From positions 62,001 to 126,000 of the forward strand of contig JAFXPO010000019.1 in the NCBI GenBank assembly GCA_017527825.1: a DNA stretch of 64,000 nucleotides, read 5' to 3'. Source of the stretch: Oscillospiraceae bacterium. Its GTDB lineage: Bacteria; Bacillota; Clostridia; Oscillospirales; Oscillospiraceae. The notes below the pieces were generated by a model. It was not told the origin of the DNA. It saw nothing but the letters and a program-made list of their open reading frames with translations, and ran no database searches. The position numbers were made by a program, and so were the translations under genes. Shown in pieces: positions 25,795-33,922 of this stretch. Position 1 is the stretch's first letter. Each line of letters begins with the position of its first letter.

Positions 25795-26055
25795 TTAGAA
25801 ATAGGTCTTGAAGAACTCCTCGATCTTAGCGGCGACTTCTTCCTCGTTCTCACCCTCGATGCTGACGGTGACGGTGTCGCCCTGCTTGATGCCCATGCCC
25901 ATGAGCGCCATGAGCTTGAGCGCGTTGACGCTCTTGTCGCCCTTGGTGACGGTCACTGTGGTGCCGACATAGTTCTTGATCTCCTTGACCAGAATGCCGG
26001 CGGGGCGGGCATGGATGCCAACGGGATCGGTAATGGTGTAGTTAAAACTCTTCAT
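25795..26055 (-). CDS. ptsH: HPr phosphocarrier protein lacking the regulatory Ser46
   Basis: 86 residues, standard HPr size. His15 in GIHARPAG is the residue phosphorylated by enzyme I. In Firmicutes HPr the sequence around residue 46 reads NLKSIMGVMSLGI, with the serine targeted by HPr kinase; here the aligned stretch is NALKLMALMGMGI and a lysine stands at the serine position. The carrier function should therefore be intact while HPrK/CcpA-type signalling through this protein should be absent. It lies between EIIBCA (59 nt) and EI (75 nt) with its own AAGGAGG site. Another HPr elsewhere in the genome may carry the regulatory role. Confidence 0.9.
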   Translation of the reverse strand: MKSFNYTITDPVGIHARPAGILVKEIKNYVGTTVTVTKGDKSVNALKLMALMGMGIKQGDTVTVSIEGENEEEVAAKIEEFFKTYF

Positions 26056-26114
26056 GGTTACGATTCCTCCTTGTGAAAATTGATTATGATAATCGGTTGT
26101 TCCGGTATATCAAC

Positions 26115-28004
26115 TCACTTGGCGCCGCACTCGACGTTCTCCAGATCGTCGGAGTTCGTCAGCAGCACGACCACGGTGTCGGGATGACCCGCCGCCTTGA
26201 TCTTCGCGCGGTCGAAGGTCAGAATCTTCTGACCCGCCTTGACCTTGTCGCCCTCCTTGACCGCGGGCGTAAAGCCGTTGCCGTTCATGCTGACGGTGTC
26301 CACGCCGACGTGGATGAGAACCTCCATGCCGTTGGACTCAAGACCGATGGCGTGCTTGCTGTCAGCGACGGAGGTGACTTCGCCGTCGAAGGGAGCGACC
26401 ACGACGCCCTCTTCGGGCTCGATGCCGACGCCATCGCCGAGGATACCAGCGGCAAAGGTCTCATCGGGAATCTGCTCGCGGGCGATGACCTTGCCCTTCG
26501 TGGGCTGGAGCACCGCGCCGGCAGCGCAACGGATGACGCTGGTCTTGGGGGCTTCGATCTTCTCCGCCGCCTTGGCAGGGGCAGCTTCCTTCTTCGCCTT
26601 GGGCTGCTCGTCTTCCTTCCAGATGATCCAGGTCAGCGCGAACGCAACGCCCGCGGCGACCAGCAACTCAATGAGATACATGCCGGTGTTATTGACGGCG
26701 GGGATGCCGGGAATACCGGTGACGCCGTAGGTCGTCGCGCCGAAGGGGACGACGTTGCCCGCCATGTCGGTGCCGTGCATGTGGGAAGCAAGGAAGGACG
26801 CGACCGCGCCGCCCGCCATACCGCAGGCAAAGGGCTTCATGAAGCGGAAGTTGATACCGAAGATCGCCGGCTCCGTGATACCGAGGGACGCGGAGAGCGA
26901 GGACGGCAGCGCCACAGACTTGGTCTTCTGGTTCTTGACCTTGAGCGCGACCGCAAGGCACGCGCCGAACTGCGCAAAGTTGGCGGCGGAAGCAATGGGC
27001 ATCCAGGTGTTGACGCCGGTGGACGAGATCATGCCCGCCTCGATGACGTTGTACATGTGGTGCAGACCCATGACGACGGTGAGCGGATAGATCGCGCCCA
27101 TGACCGCCGCGCCGAGACCGGCGCCGATGGTGATGAGCACCTGCGCGCCAGCGAGCACCCAGTTCTCAACCACGGAGAACACCGGCCCGATGATGGTAAA
27201 GGTGATGAACGAGGTGACCAGCACGGTGCAAAGCGGGGTGACGAACAGGTCGATCATCTCCGGTACGTGCTTATGCAGCCACTTCTCGATGTAGGACATC
27301 AGCAGGATGGACAGGATCACAGGGATGACGTGACCCTGATAACCCACTTGCTGAACGTTGAAGAAGAGCAGATGCCAGGTGGGAATCTCTCCGGCGGCAT
27401 AGTTGCCGACCGTCCATGCGTTGATGAGCGCGGGGTGAACCATCATGAGACCCATGACGGCGCCGAGGAAGATGTTGCAGCCGAACACGCGGGAGGCGGA
27501 GATTGCCACCAGCACGGGCAGGAGCGCGAACGCGGTGTTCGCCACGAGGTCGAGGAACGAGAACCAGTCGGTAGCGCCAAAGGCGGGCGCGAACTTCGGG
27601 ATGGCTTCGACAATACCCATCATCAAGCCGCTCGCCACGATGGCGGGCAGAATGGGAACGAACACGTCGCCGGGAACCTTGAGGATGCGTCTCCACAGCG
27701 GAGCCTGCGCAGCCGCCGCGGCCTTGACCTCGTCCTTGGTGGCGGCGGTCATGCCGGTGACGGCGAGGAACTCATCGTACACCTTGTTGACGGTGCCGGT
27801 GCCGATGATAAGCTGAAGCTGTCCGTTCGACTCGAACATACCCTTGACGCCGTCTACGTTCTCCAGAGCTTCCTTGTCGAGCTTGCTGTTGTCTGCGATA
27901 ACAAGACGCAGACGGGTGGCGCAGTGCGCCGCGCTGATGATGTTCTCTCTGCCACCGAGGTGGGAGTAGATTTCCTCAGCGCACTTACGGTAATCCAATG
28001 CCAT
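26115..28004 (-). CDS. PTS EIIBCA permease, probably sucrose-specific
   Basis: 629 residues with three PTS domains in the order B-C-A. EIIB has the phospho-Cys28 in AAHCATRLR. EIIC (about residues 105-455) is membrane-embedded, with LPAIVASGLMMGIVEAIP, GAIYPLTVVMGLHHMYNVIE and GITEPAIFGINFRF. A charged Ala/Lys linker leads to a glucose-type EIIA with IGLESNGMEVLIHVGVDTV, in which His565 takes the phosphate. The sucrose/trehalose/beta-glucoside subfamily shares this layout; neighbouring amylosucrase and fructokinase genes point to sucrose. A consensus promoter and a small stem GACCGT/ACGGTC lie upstream, the latter a possible control element. Confidence 0.88.
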   Translation of the reverse strand: MALDYRKCAEEIYSHLGGRENIISAAHCATRLRLVIADNSKLDKEALENVDGVKGMFESNGQLQLIIGTGTVNKVYDEFLAVTGMTAATKDEVKAAAAAQAPLWRRILKVPGDVFVPILPAIVASGLMMGIVEAIPKFAPAFGATDWFSFLDLVANTAFALLPVLVAISASRVFGCNIFLGAVMGLMMVHPALINAWTVGNYAAGEIPTWHLLFFNVQQVGYQGHVIPVILSILLMSYIEKWLHKHVPEMIDLFVTPLCTVLVTSFITFTIIGPVFSVVENWVLAGAQVLITIGAGLGAAVMGAIYPLTVVMGLHHMYNVIEAGMISSTGVNTWMPIASAANFAQFGACLAVALKVKNQKTKSVALPSSLSASLGITEPAIFGINFRFMKPFACGMAGGAVASFLASHMHGTDMAGNVVPFGATTYGVTGIPGIPAVNNTGMYLIELLVAAGVAFALTWIIWKEDEQPKAKKEAAPAKAAEKIEAPKTSVIRCAAGAVLQPTKGKVIAREQIPDETFAAGILGDGVGIEPEEGVVVAPFDGEVTSVADSKHAIGLESNGMEVLIHVGVDTVSMNGNGFTPAVKEGDKVKAGQKILTFDRAKIKAAGHPDTVVVLLTNSDDLENVECGAK

Positions 28005-28064
28005 AAGTGGTTTTCTCCTTCACTTTTCACTTGTTGACCGTCCGCATGAACGGTCACGGATAAC

Positions 28065-28093
28065 ATTATACTGGAAGAAAACATCAATGTAAA
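28065..28093 (-). promoter_or_regulatory. Promoter of the PTS operon
   Basis: Minus strand TTTACA (28088-28093), a 17-bp spacer and TATAAT (28065-28070). An inverted repeat GACCGT/ACGGTC lies between promoter and start codon at about 28035-28056 and may be an operator or RNA hairpin. Confidence 0.78.
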
Positions 28094-28094
28094 C

Positions 28095-28124
28095 AAAAAC
28101 TTGCGTCTTGGACGCAAGTTTTTT
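28095..28124 (-). terminator. Terminator after the amylosucrase-HAD pair
   Basis: AAACTTGCGTC/GACGCAAGTTT with a TTG loop; A- and T-runs on both sides. It separates the HAD gene from the PTS promoter. Confidence 0.85.
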
Positions 28125-28133
28125 GTAAAATCG

Positions 28134-28955
28134 TCAAACAAGCTGCAATTGTTCGAATGCGTGGGCAAGCCCGTCCTCGGATACCGCGCCGCAAACCACG
28201 TCGCTGCGCTCCTTGAGCGCCGGACTGCCGTTCGCCATGCAGACGCTGACGCCCACCGTTTCGATCATCTCGAGGTCGTTCATGCTGTCGCCAAAGCCCA
28301 CGGTGTCCTCGATGGGTACGCTCAGCTTATCCGCGATCATCCGCACGCCACGTCCCTTATCAAAGGCGCGGTTGATCATCTCGCCGTTGATGCAGCCCTG
28401 GGAGAACGCGTCCTGCACCACAAAGTTGAAGTCCTTCTCATACGCCACGCGAGCGGCGGCAAGCTGTCCCGCCTCCCGGCACATGAAGATGACCTTGTAC
28501 AGCGGCGCGCCGTCGTACTCGTGCATGGGCAGGATGTGGAGGTTTTCCTCCAGCGCCCGCCGCCAGCGCACCAGCTCGCTGTTGCCGTCGCCGCTGACGC
28601 TCGCGAGAAAGTCCACGATGTCCTCGTCGCTGTAAGACGCGCTGCGCGCCTCCACCGTGCAGTGCACGCCGTTTTCGTGCAGGATGCGCAGGATGTCCGC
28701 GGCGGTCTCCACCGGCATCGGGTGATCGTAGAGCACCTCATCGCCGCAAACCACATAGCCCCCCGCGCTGCCCACAAAGCCGTCAAAGCCGTATTGCAGC
28801 AGCGGCGAGAGCATGGCGTAGTTGCGCCCGGTGCAGAGGAAAACCTTGTTCCCCGCCGCCTGCGCGGCGCGAATGGCGGTCAGTGCGCTCTCCGGCGGAA
28901 TATTGGTACCCGGCTCCGTCAGGGTGCCGTCAATGTCCAGAAATATGAGCTTCAC
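28134..28955 (-). CDS. HAD-superfamily (Cof-type) sugar phosphatase
   Basis: 273 residues from a GTG at 28955 that overlaps the amylosucrase stop (GTGA), with GGAGGAG upstream. Motif I is FLDIDGTLT (residues 4-12, nucleophile and acid/base Asp), motif II CTGRN (near 43), a large C2-type cap follows, and motif IV GFGDSMNDLEMI (near 219) binds magnesium. Cof-type enzymes remove phosphate from sugar phosphates or cofactors. Translational coupling to a sucrose-active glucosidase suggests it clears an excess sugar phosphate, but the substrate is not readable from sequence. Confidence 0.87.
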   Translation of the reverse strand: MKLIFLDIDGTLTEPGTNIPPESALTAIRAAQAAGNKVFLCTGRNYAMLSPLLQYGFDGFVGSAGGYVVCGDEVLYDHPMPVETAADILRILHENGVHCTVEARSASYSDEDIVDFLASVSGDGNSELVRWRRALEENLHILPMHEYDGAPLYKVIFMCREAGQLAAARVAYEKDFNFVVQDAFSQGCINGEMINRAFDKGRGVRMIADKLSVPIEDTVGFGDSMNDLEMIETVGVSVCMANGSPALKERSDVVCGAVSEDGLAHAFEQLQLV

Positions 28956-30814
28956 TTCTGCTCCTCCGTATCGTAGGTGCGGATCAGCCACCGGAAGTCA
29001 CCCGATGGGATGGGCAGCGCCGGTTCGCGCTTCTCGCCCGTCCAGAGATCGGTCAGTTCAACGTCCTCGCCTGTCCAGACCACGCGCTCCACCACATCAA
29101 AGTTGAAATACGCCAGCAGCTTTTCCCCGTCGCAGTAGCGGCCGATGCCCAGCACGCCGTCGTAACCCGTGTCCAACAGCCACACGTCCGCCTTGCCGTC
29201 GAAGGCGCGATGCTCGCCGCGCATGGTCTCCAGTCGGCGCAGCGCCGCGAAAAGTCTGCCCTCCACGGTGTCGGGGTCGGTACGAAGCGCCGCCTTGTCC
29301 CAATCAATGTCGCCGCGGTGCAGCCAGTGGCTGTCCTCACGCTTGAGGGGATCGTCGTGGTAGCCGTAGTCGTTCTCCTGCGCGATCTCGTCACCGCTGT
29401 AGAGCACAGGGATTCCGCTGAGGGTAAACATATACGCGTGGAGCATAATGTCCTCGCGCAGCGCCCAGTCGATCTTGAAGCCGTCCTTCTCGTAGCGCGC
29501 CGCCTCCAAGCCGCACAGTGACGCCGTTGTGCCGCACAGGCGCGCGTCGCCGAGGCGTGGATCGTCGTTGTACAGCTCACCGCGGGCGGGGCTGCCTTCC
29601 CACTTGCCGGTGAGGTAGTCGTTGAGGAACTTCTTGTGCGGCACCTCCTGCCCGCCGTAGCTGGAAATGAAGTTGTAGTCCAGTCCCCAGCCGATATCGT
29701 CGTGACAGCGGAGATAGTTGAGGAAGGTGTACTGTCTGGGCAGCGCAAAAACCTGTTCGAGCTGATGGCGCAGCAATCTTGTGTCCTTGGTCGCCACGGT
29801 GTGCCAGGTGCTTGCCATGGTGGTGACGTTATAGAGCAGGTGGCACTCCGGCTTATCCACCGTGCCGAAGTACGGCACGACCTTGCTGGGCTCCATGACG
29901 ATCTCACCGAGGAGCAGCGTGCCGGGGCAAACGATTTCGCAGACCATGCGCATGATGCGCACCAGCGTGTGTACCTGCGGCAGGTTGCGGCAATTGGTTC
30001 CCAGCTCCTTCCAGATGTACGGCGTCGCGTCGAGACGGATGACGTCCACGCCCTGATTGCAGAGGTAGAGCATGTTCTCCGTCATGTCGTTGAACACGAC
30101 GGGATTGGCGTAGTTGAGGTCCCACTGATAGGGATAGAAGGTGGTCATGACAACCTTGTTCGCCTCCGGGCACCAGCTGAAGTTGCCCGGCGCCGTCTGC
30201 GGGAACACCTGCGGAACCGTCTGCTCGAACTGGTTGGGAATGTCCCAGTTGTCATAGAAGAAGTAGCGATCCTGATACTCCTTCTCCCCCGCTTTCGCGC
30301 GCATCGCCCACTCGTGATCCTCGCTGGTGTGGTTCATCACGAAGTCGAGGCACACGGCGATGCCGCGCTTGTGGCAGTCCTTCGTCAGCGCCGCGAGATC
30401 ATCCATCGTGCCAAGCTCCGGCTGCACCGTGCGGAAATCCGACACGGCATAACCGCCGTCGCTGCGCCCCTCCGGGCTTTCCAGCAGCGGCATGAGGTGC
30501 AGGTAGTTCACGCCGCAGTCGGTGATGTAATCCAGCTTTTTGCGCACGCCTTTCAGGTTCTTGGCAAAAGCCGAGACGTACATGAGCATGCCCACCAGCT
30601 CGTGACCCTTATACCAGTCCGGGTTGTCCAGGCGTTCCCGATCCAGCTTCCGTAGAGACGCGTTGCGCTCGGCATACATCCGGCTGAGCATCTCCACAAA
30701 GTAATGGTACGCGCTCTCATCACCGTGATAAAGCTCCATATAGAGCCATTTGAGTTCGTCCGCATGACGCGCGAAGCGCTCGCGGAATTCTTTCTGACGA
30801 GTGTTCTTCTCCAT
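28952..30814 (-). CDS. Amylosucrase / sucrose hydrolase (GH13)
   Basis: 620 residues from the ATG at 30814 behind GGGGGAG; the upstream frame to 30898 overlaps the promoter. It has an N-terminal helical region (to about 90) and a GH13 barrel typical of GH13_4: GVNYLHLMPLLESPEGRSDGGYAV (near 104), LDFVMNHTSEDHEWA (near 160), the nucleophile in VDVIRLDATPYIWK (near 260), the acid/base Glu in LLLGEIV, and CHDDIGWGL near 365. Amylosucrases split sucrose and pass glucose to an acceptor or water. There is no signal peptide, so it acts on intracellular sucrose. It is followed by a HAD phosphatase and, separately, a PTS operon. Confidence 0.9.
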   Translation of the reverse strand: MEKNTRQKEFRERFARHADELKWLYMELYHGDESAYHYFVEMLSRMYAERNASLRKLDRERLDNPDWYKGHELVGMLMYVSAFAKNLKGVRKKLDYITDCGVNYLHLMPLLESPEGRSDGGYAVSDFRTVQPELGTMDDLAALTKDCHKRGIAVCLDFVMNHTSEDHEWAMRAKAGEKEYQDRYFFYDNWDIPNQFEQTVPQVFPQTAPGNFSWCPEANKVVMTTFYPYQWDLNYANPVVFNDMTENMLYLCNQGVDVIRLDATPYIWKELGTNCRNLPQVHTLVRIMRMVCEIVCPGTLLLGEIVMEPSKVVPYFGTVDKPECHLLYNVTTMASTWHTVATKDTRLLRHQLEQVFALPRQYTFLNYLRCHDDIGWGLDYNFISSYGGQEVPHKKFLNDYLTGKWEGSPARGELYNDDPRLGDARLCGTTASLCGLEAARYEKDGFKIDWALREDIMLHAYMFTLSGIPVLYSGDEIAQENDYGYHDDPLKREDSHWLHRGDIDWDKAALRTDPDTVEGRLFAALRRLETMRGEHRAFDGKADVWLLDTGYDGVLGIGRYCDGEKLLAYFNFDVVERVVWTGEDVELTDLWTGEKREPALPIPSGDFRWLIRTYDTEEQK

Positions 30815-30847
30815 GTTTTTCTCCCCCGTTCGCAAAACTGCGCCACC

Positions 30848-30876
30848 ATTATATTGATTTAAGTTTTTCTTGTCAA
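30848..30876 (-). promoter_or_regulatory. Consensus sigma-A promoter for amylosucrase
   Basis: Perfect TTGACA (30871-30876), a 17-bp spacer and perfect TATAAT (30848-30853) on the minus strand. Confidence 0.92.
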
Positions 30877-30936
30877 CGGCGCATATTTGTGTTACCATGC
30901 CTCTAGCATGGATAATTTTGTGGAGATGTGACGATT

Positions 30937-31674
30937 ATGGAGAATAACACGTTCAAAAGCTCGTTTTTCGGTGGGTTCCGCCGCAAAGACGTCATAGATT
31001 ATATTGAAAAGAGCGCCGGTGCGTCCAAGGAGCGCATCGCCTCGCTGGAGCAAACCGAGAGCAAGCTCGCGGAGGAAAACGAAATGCTGCGGCGGGAGCT
31101 CGCCTCCGCCAACGAAGCGCTGAGCGAAAACCGCGCAGCGCAGGCGGCGCTGCGCGCGGAGCTGGACACCGCCAAACGCGCCATCGCCGAGGCGAAAGAA
31201 GCGCTGGAGGCGAAGCGAGGCGAGGCGGACACGCTCGCCGACGAGCGGGACAGCCTGCGAACGCAGGCGGAGCAGCTGCAAGAGCAGGTGGGCAAACTCG
31301 CCCCTCAGGTGGAGGCGTACCGCTGCGATCAGGCGAGCCTCGCGCAGCTGGAGATTGAGGCGCGTCAGCGCGCAGACGCCTACGAAAGCGCCGCTCACGA
31401 ACGCGGCGACGCCTACGAGCGCGAGGTGCGTGAACGCGCCGACGCCTACGAGCGCGAGACTCGCGAGCGTGCGGAGTCCTATGAGCGGGACAAGCGCGAG
31501 TGCGCGGACGCCTACGTCGATGACGTGAAGAAGCGTCTGCGCGAGTTCATCAACTCCAGCGTGCGGGAAAGCGAACTCATCATCTCCACGCTCAACGCTT
31601 CCCGCGACAGTCTCTCCCAGCTGCCCAACGCGTTCCGCGCGGTGCAGGAGGAACTCAACGCGCTGGACAAGTAA
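30937..31674 (+). CDS. DivIVA-like coiled-coil protein
   Basis: 245 residues from the ATG at 30937 (TGGAGA ends 11 nt upstream; the GTG at 30928 is too close). The first ~25 residues, FKSSFFGGFRRKDVIDYIEK, match the membrane-curvature-sensing start of DivIVA/GpsB proteins. A long Ala/Glu/Arg-rich coiled coil follows to about residue 205, including RERADAYERE-type heptad-like repeats (AYE/SYE every 7-11 residues near 135-180). The last 45 residues form a short separate helix. DivIVA relatives mark cell poles or division sites; the exact role here is open. It is a single-gene unit ended by a terminator. Confidence 0.75.
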   Translation: MENNTFKSSFFGGFRRKDVIDYIEKSAGASKERIASLEQTESKLAEENEMLRRELASANEALSENRAAQAALRAELDTAKRAIAEAKEALEAKRGEADTLADERDSLRTQAEQLQEQVGKLAPQVEAYRCDQASLAQLEIEARQRADAYESAAHERGDAYEREVRERADAYERETRERAESYERDKRECADAYVDDVKKRLREFINSSVRESELIISTLNASRDSLSQLPNAFRAVQEELNALDK

Positions 31675-31684
31675 ACAGCAAAAT

Positions 31685-31710
31685 GGCGGCCGATTGGTCG
31701 CCGTTTTTTT
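31685..31710 (+). terminator. Terminator after the DivIVA-like gene
   Basis: GGCGGCC/GGTCGCC around GATT with a one-base mismatch, followed by seven T. Confidence 0.88.
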
Positions 31711-31751
31711 GAAAAACCGGAAAAAACACTTGACTGTCAACCCACTTGATG

Positions 31752-31773
31752 CCTTACGCTCAAGACCGTAAGG
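31752..31773 (+). promoter_or_regulatory. Dyad at the MerR-like gene start
   Basis: CCTTACG and CGTAAGG form a perfect 7-bp inverted repeat 8 bp apart, with a TTGACT at 31729-31734 upstream and the ribosome site in its right arm. MerR-type regulators bind such dyads at their own promoters, so this is a candidate autoregulatory site. Confidence 0.55.
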
Positions 31774-31784
31774 AGGTTTGTGTC

Positions 31785-32257
31785 ATGACCATCAAAGAAA
31801 TCGAAGATCGCTCCGGCATGACCCGCGCCAACATCCGGTTCTACGAATCGGAGGGGCTGCTGCACCCGGGGCGGAGAGAAAACGGTTACCGCGATTATTC
31901 CAGTTCCGACCTGGAAGCGCTGCTGCCGAAGCACCGCGGCGACATCACCGTGGATGAATTCTGCGAAAACTACAACAAGCTGGCGGACTTCCTCGATCGC
32001 AATCAGTTTCTCCGTTTGGACGCGGAAACGGGCTGGGTCGCGCGACCGCTCGACGGCGTCTATGTCACCGTTGTCGAAACAATATACCCGCCGCTCACCT
32101 TTGCCGAAGATAACGGGGTTCTCACGGGTGTCCGGTTCGAGGAATCCGTGCAGTCTGTCATGTGACGTATGCCGGGTATGATGATTTCGGCGGAATGTAT
32201 CTGTTCCGCAAGAATGAGCTGACCTCTTTTTCCATCGATTTCGTCATGGAAAAGTAA
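31785..32257 (+). pseudogene. Broken MerR-family regulator (frameshift near 32160)
   Basis: From the ATG at 31785 the frame gives a MerR winged helix (IKEIEDRSGMTRANIRFYESEGLL, then GYRDYSSSDLEAL). After LEAL the usual linker helix is missing and the sequence jumps to LPKHRGDITVDEFCENYN, so a deletion is likely. The frame ends at 32165 after VQSVM; one frame over, coding continues as TYAGYDDFGGMYLFRKNELTSF.. to a TAA at 32257. A frameshift near 32160 has thus split the ligand-binding tail. The remaining HTH could still bind DNA. Confidence 0.65.
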
Positions 32258-32284
32258 AAAATCGGGCTTTCGCCCGATTTTTTC
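32256..32284 (-). terminator. Bidirectional terminator after gpsA
   Basis: AAAATCGGGC/GCCCGATTTT with a TTTC-type loop and A/T-runs on both sides; it closes both the MerR remnant and the gpsA operon. Confidence 0.88.
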
Positions 32285-33281
32285 AGATCCAGCAGCTTTC
32301 GCTCTCCCGCTTGGGAAGGCGATTCATCAGCGTGTGAACGATCTTGCGCACGTCCGCGCCGCCGAACAGCACCTCGTACACCGCGCCGCAAATCGGCATG
32401 GTGACGTACAGTTCCTCGGAAATCTCGTGAACGCTCTGGCAGGCGTACCAGCCCTCCACCACCGCGCCGACCTCTCGCATCGCGTCCTCCGCGCTCTTGC
32501 CCTGACCGATCAGGATACCCGCGCGGCGGTTGCGGGAGTGCATCGACGTACAGGTGACGATTAAATCGCCCACACCGGCGAGTCCCGCCAGCGTGTCCTG
32601 CCGCCCGCCCAGCTTCTCCGCAAGCCGTGACATCTCCGTGAGCGCGCGGGTCATCAGCAGCGCCTTGGCGTTATCCCCGAAGCCGCAGCCGTCGGAGATA
32701 CCGCAGCACAGCGCGATCACATTCTTGAGCGCGCCGGAAAGTTCCACGCCCACCACGTCGTCGTGGGTGTAGAGGCGAAACGCCTCGTTCATAAACGCGT
32801 GCTGCACCGCTTCCGCGTCCGCTTGCGATTCCGCTGCCGCGACGCAGCCCGTCGGCATCCGCCGCGCCACCTCCTCGGCATGCGACGGTCCCGAAAGCAC
32901 CGCGACGCGCTCATGTCCGGTCTCCTCCCGCACGATCTGCGACATGCGGCGGTGGGTCTTCGGCTCGATCCCCTTGGTTACGGACACCGCCAGTGTATCC
33001 TGCCGCAGGTACGGCGCGGCTTTTTTCGCGGTCTCCCGCAGGGCAAAGGACGGCGTGGCAAACACCGCAAGCTCCGCGTTCCGCAGACGGGCAATGTCCG
33101 CCGTGATCTCGATTCCCTTGGGAATCTCCACGCCGGAGAGCAGCGGATTCTGTCGGCTTATACTCATTTTCTCCGCTTTTTCGCTGTTGTGCGACCAGAG
33201 TGTGACGCGGTGACCGTTGTCGTGCAGCACCGTCGCCAGCGCCGTACCCCAGCCGCCGCTGCCGAGTACCATGGCGTTCAT
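32283..33281 (-). CDS. gpsA: Glycerol-3-phosphate dehydrogenase [NAD(P)+]
   Basis: 332 residues from the ATG at 33281, which overlaps the plsY stop (ATGA). The enzyme reduces dihydroxyacetone phosphate to sn-glycerol-3-phosphate for phospholipid synthesis. Rossmann motif VLGSGGWGTALA is at residues 5-16, SVTKGIEP near 108, the catalytic Lys in SGALKNVIALCCGISDG near 185, and NAKALLMTRALTEM and GLAGVGDLIVTC in the C-terminal helical domain. The next step of the pathway, PlsY, is encoded immediately upstream, making a compact lipid-precursor unit. Confidence 0.95.
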   Translation of the reverse strand: MNAMVLGSGGWGTALATVLHDNGHRVTLWSHNSEKAEKMSISRQNPLLSGVEIPKGIEITADIARLRNAELAVFATPSFALRETAKKAAPYLRQDTLAVSVTKGIEPKTHRRMSQIVREETGHERVAVLSGPSHAEEVARRMPTGCVAAAESQADAEAVQHAFMNEAFRLYTHDDVVGVELSGALKNVIALCCGISDGCGFGDNAKALLMTRALTEMSRLAEKLGGRQDTLAGLAGVGDLIVTCTSMHSRNRRAGILIGQGKSAEDAMREVGAVVEGWYACQSVHEISEELYVTMPICGAVYEVLFGGADVRKIVHTLMNRLPKRESESCWI

Positions 33282-33919
33282 GTCTTTTCCGCCCCCCTGT
33301 GAAAGGTGAATTTGCTCTCGGTGCCGCGGAGTAACCGCCCGATATTCGCCCGGTGCGCCCAGACCACCATCCCGCCGATCAGCGTACCGAGGAGCATGAT
33401 CCACGGAAAATGCGCCGCGCCGCGATAAACAAAAAACGTCGTCACGGGCAGCAGCGCCGCCGCGGCAACGCTGCCGAGCGACACATAGCGGGTCAGCGCC
33501 ACCAGCACCGCGAACGCGCCCCAGCTCACCAGCGCCACGCGCCAATCAAGGCACAGCAGCAGCGTGCCGCTGCTGAGGATGCCCTTGCCGCCCTTAAAAT
33601 GGTACAGCGCGGGGAACATGTGCCCCAGCATGCAGAAAAAGCCCATGAAGTACTTCCCCAAAGCTCCGCCGAGGAGCGCGCCGCCGAGCTGCACGGCGAT
33701 GACCGCCTTGAGCATGTCGATGGCAATGACGCACAGCACCATCTTCGCGCCATAGGTGCGGTAAAAGTTCGTCAGTCCCGCGTTGCCGCTGCCGTGGCTG
33801 CGCACGTCGTCGCGGTAGAACACCTTTGAGGTCAGGATCGCACCGTTGGCGCAGCCCAGCAGATAACCCGCGATCGCCAGCAGCGCCCATGTGACGGTCT
33901 CAGCAGTCGAGCTTCCCAT
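33278..33919 (-). CDS. plsY: Glycerol-3-phosphate acyltransferase PlsY
   Basis: 213 residues, an integral membrane enzyme that moves an acyl group from acyl-phosphate to glycerol-3-phosphate. The family motifs are visible: GSGNAGLTNFYRTYG (near 43; the usual form is GSGN.GATN), HMFPALYHFKGGKGI (near 100) and a late VVWAHRANIGRLLRGTESKF. The replacement of A by L in GLTN is mild. The gene starts 3 nt after the der stop and overlaps gpsA by 4 nt. Confidence 0.93.
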   Translation of the reverse strand: MGSSTAETVTWALLAIAGYLLGCANGAILTSKVFYRDDVRSHGSGNAGLTNFYRTYGAKMVLCVIAIDMLKAVIAVQLGGALLGGALGKYFMGFFCMLGHMFPALYHFKGGKGILSSGTLLLCLDWRVALVSWGAFAVLVALTRYVSLGSVAAAALLPVTTFFVYRGAAHFPWIMLLGTLIGGMVVWAHRANIGRLLRGTESKFTFHRGAEKT

Positions 33920-33922
33920 GGC

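Noticed and set aside
26073-28037. 654-residue plus-strand frame opposite the PTS permease
   Set aside because: The minus strand encodes an unmistakable EIIBCA with phospho-Cys and phospho-His sites; the His/Asp-rich antisense product has no family. The same holds for 24247-26076 opposite ptsI.
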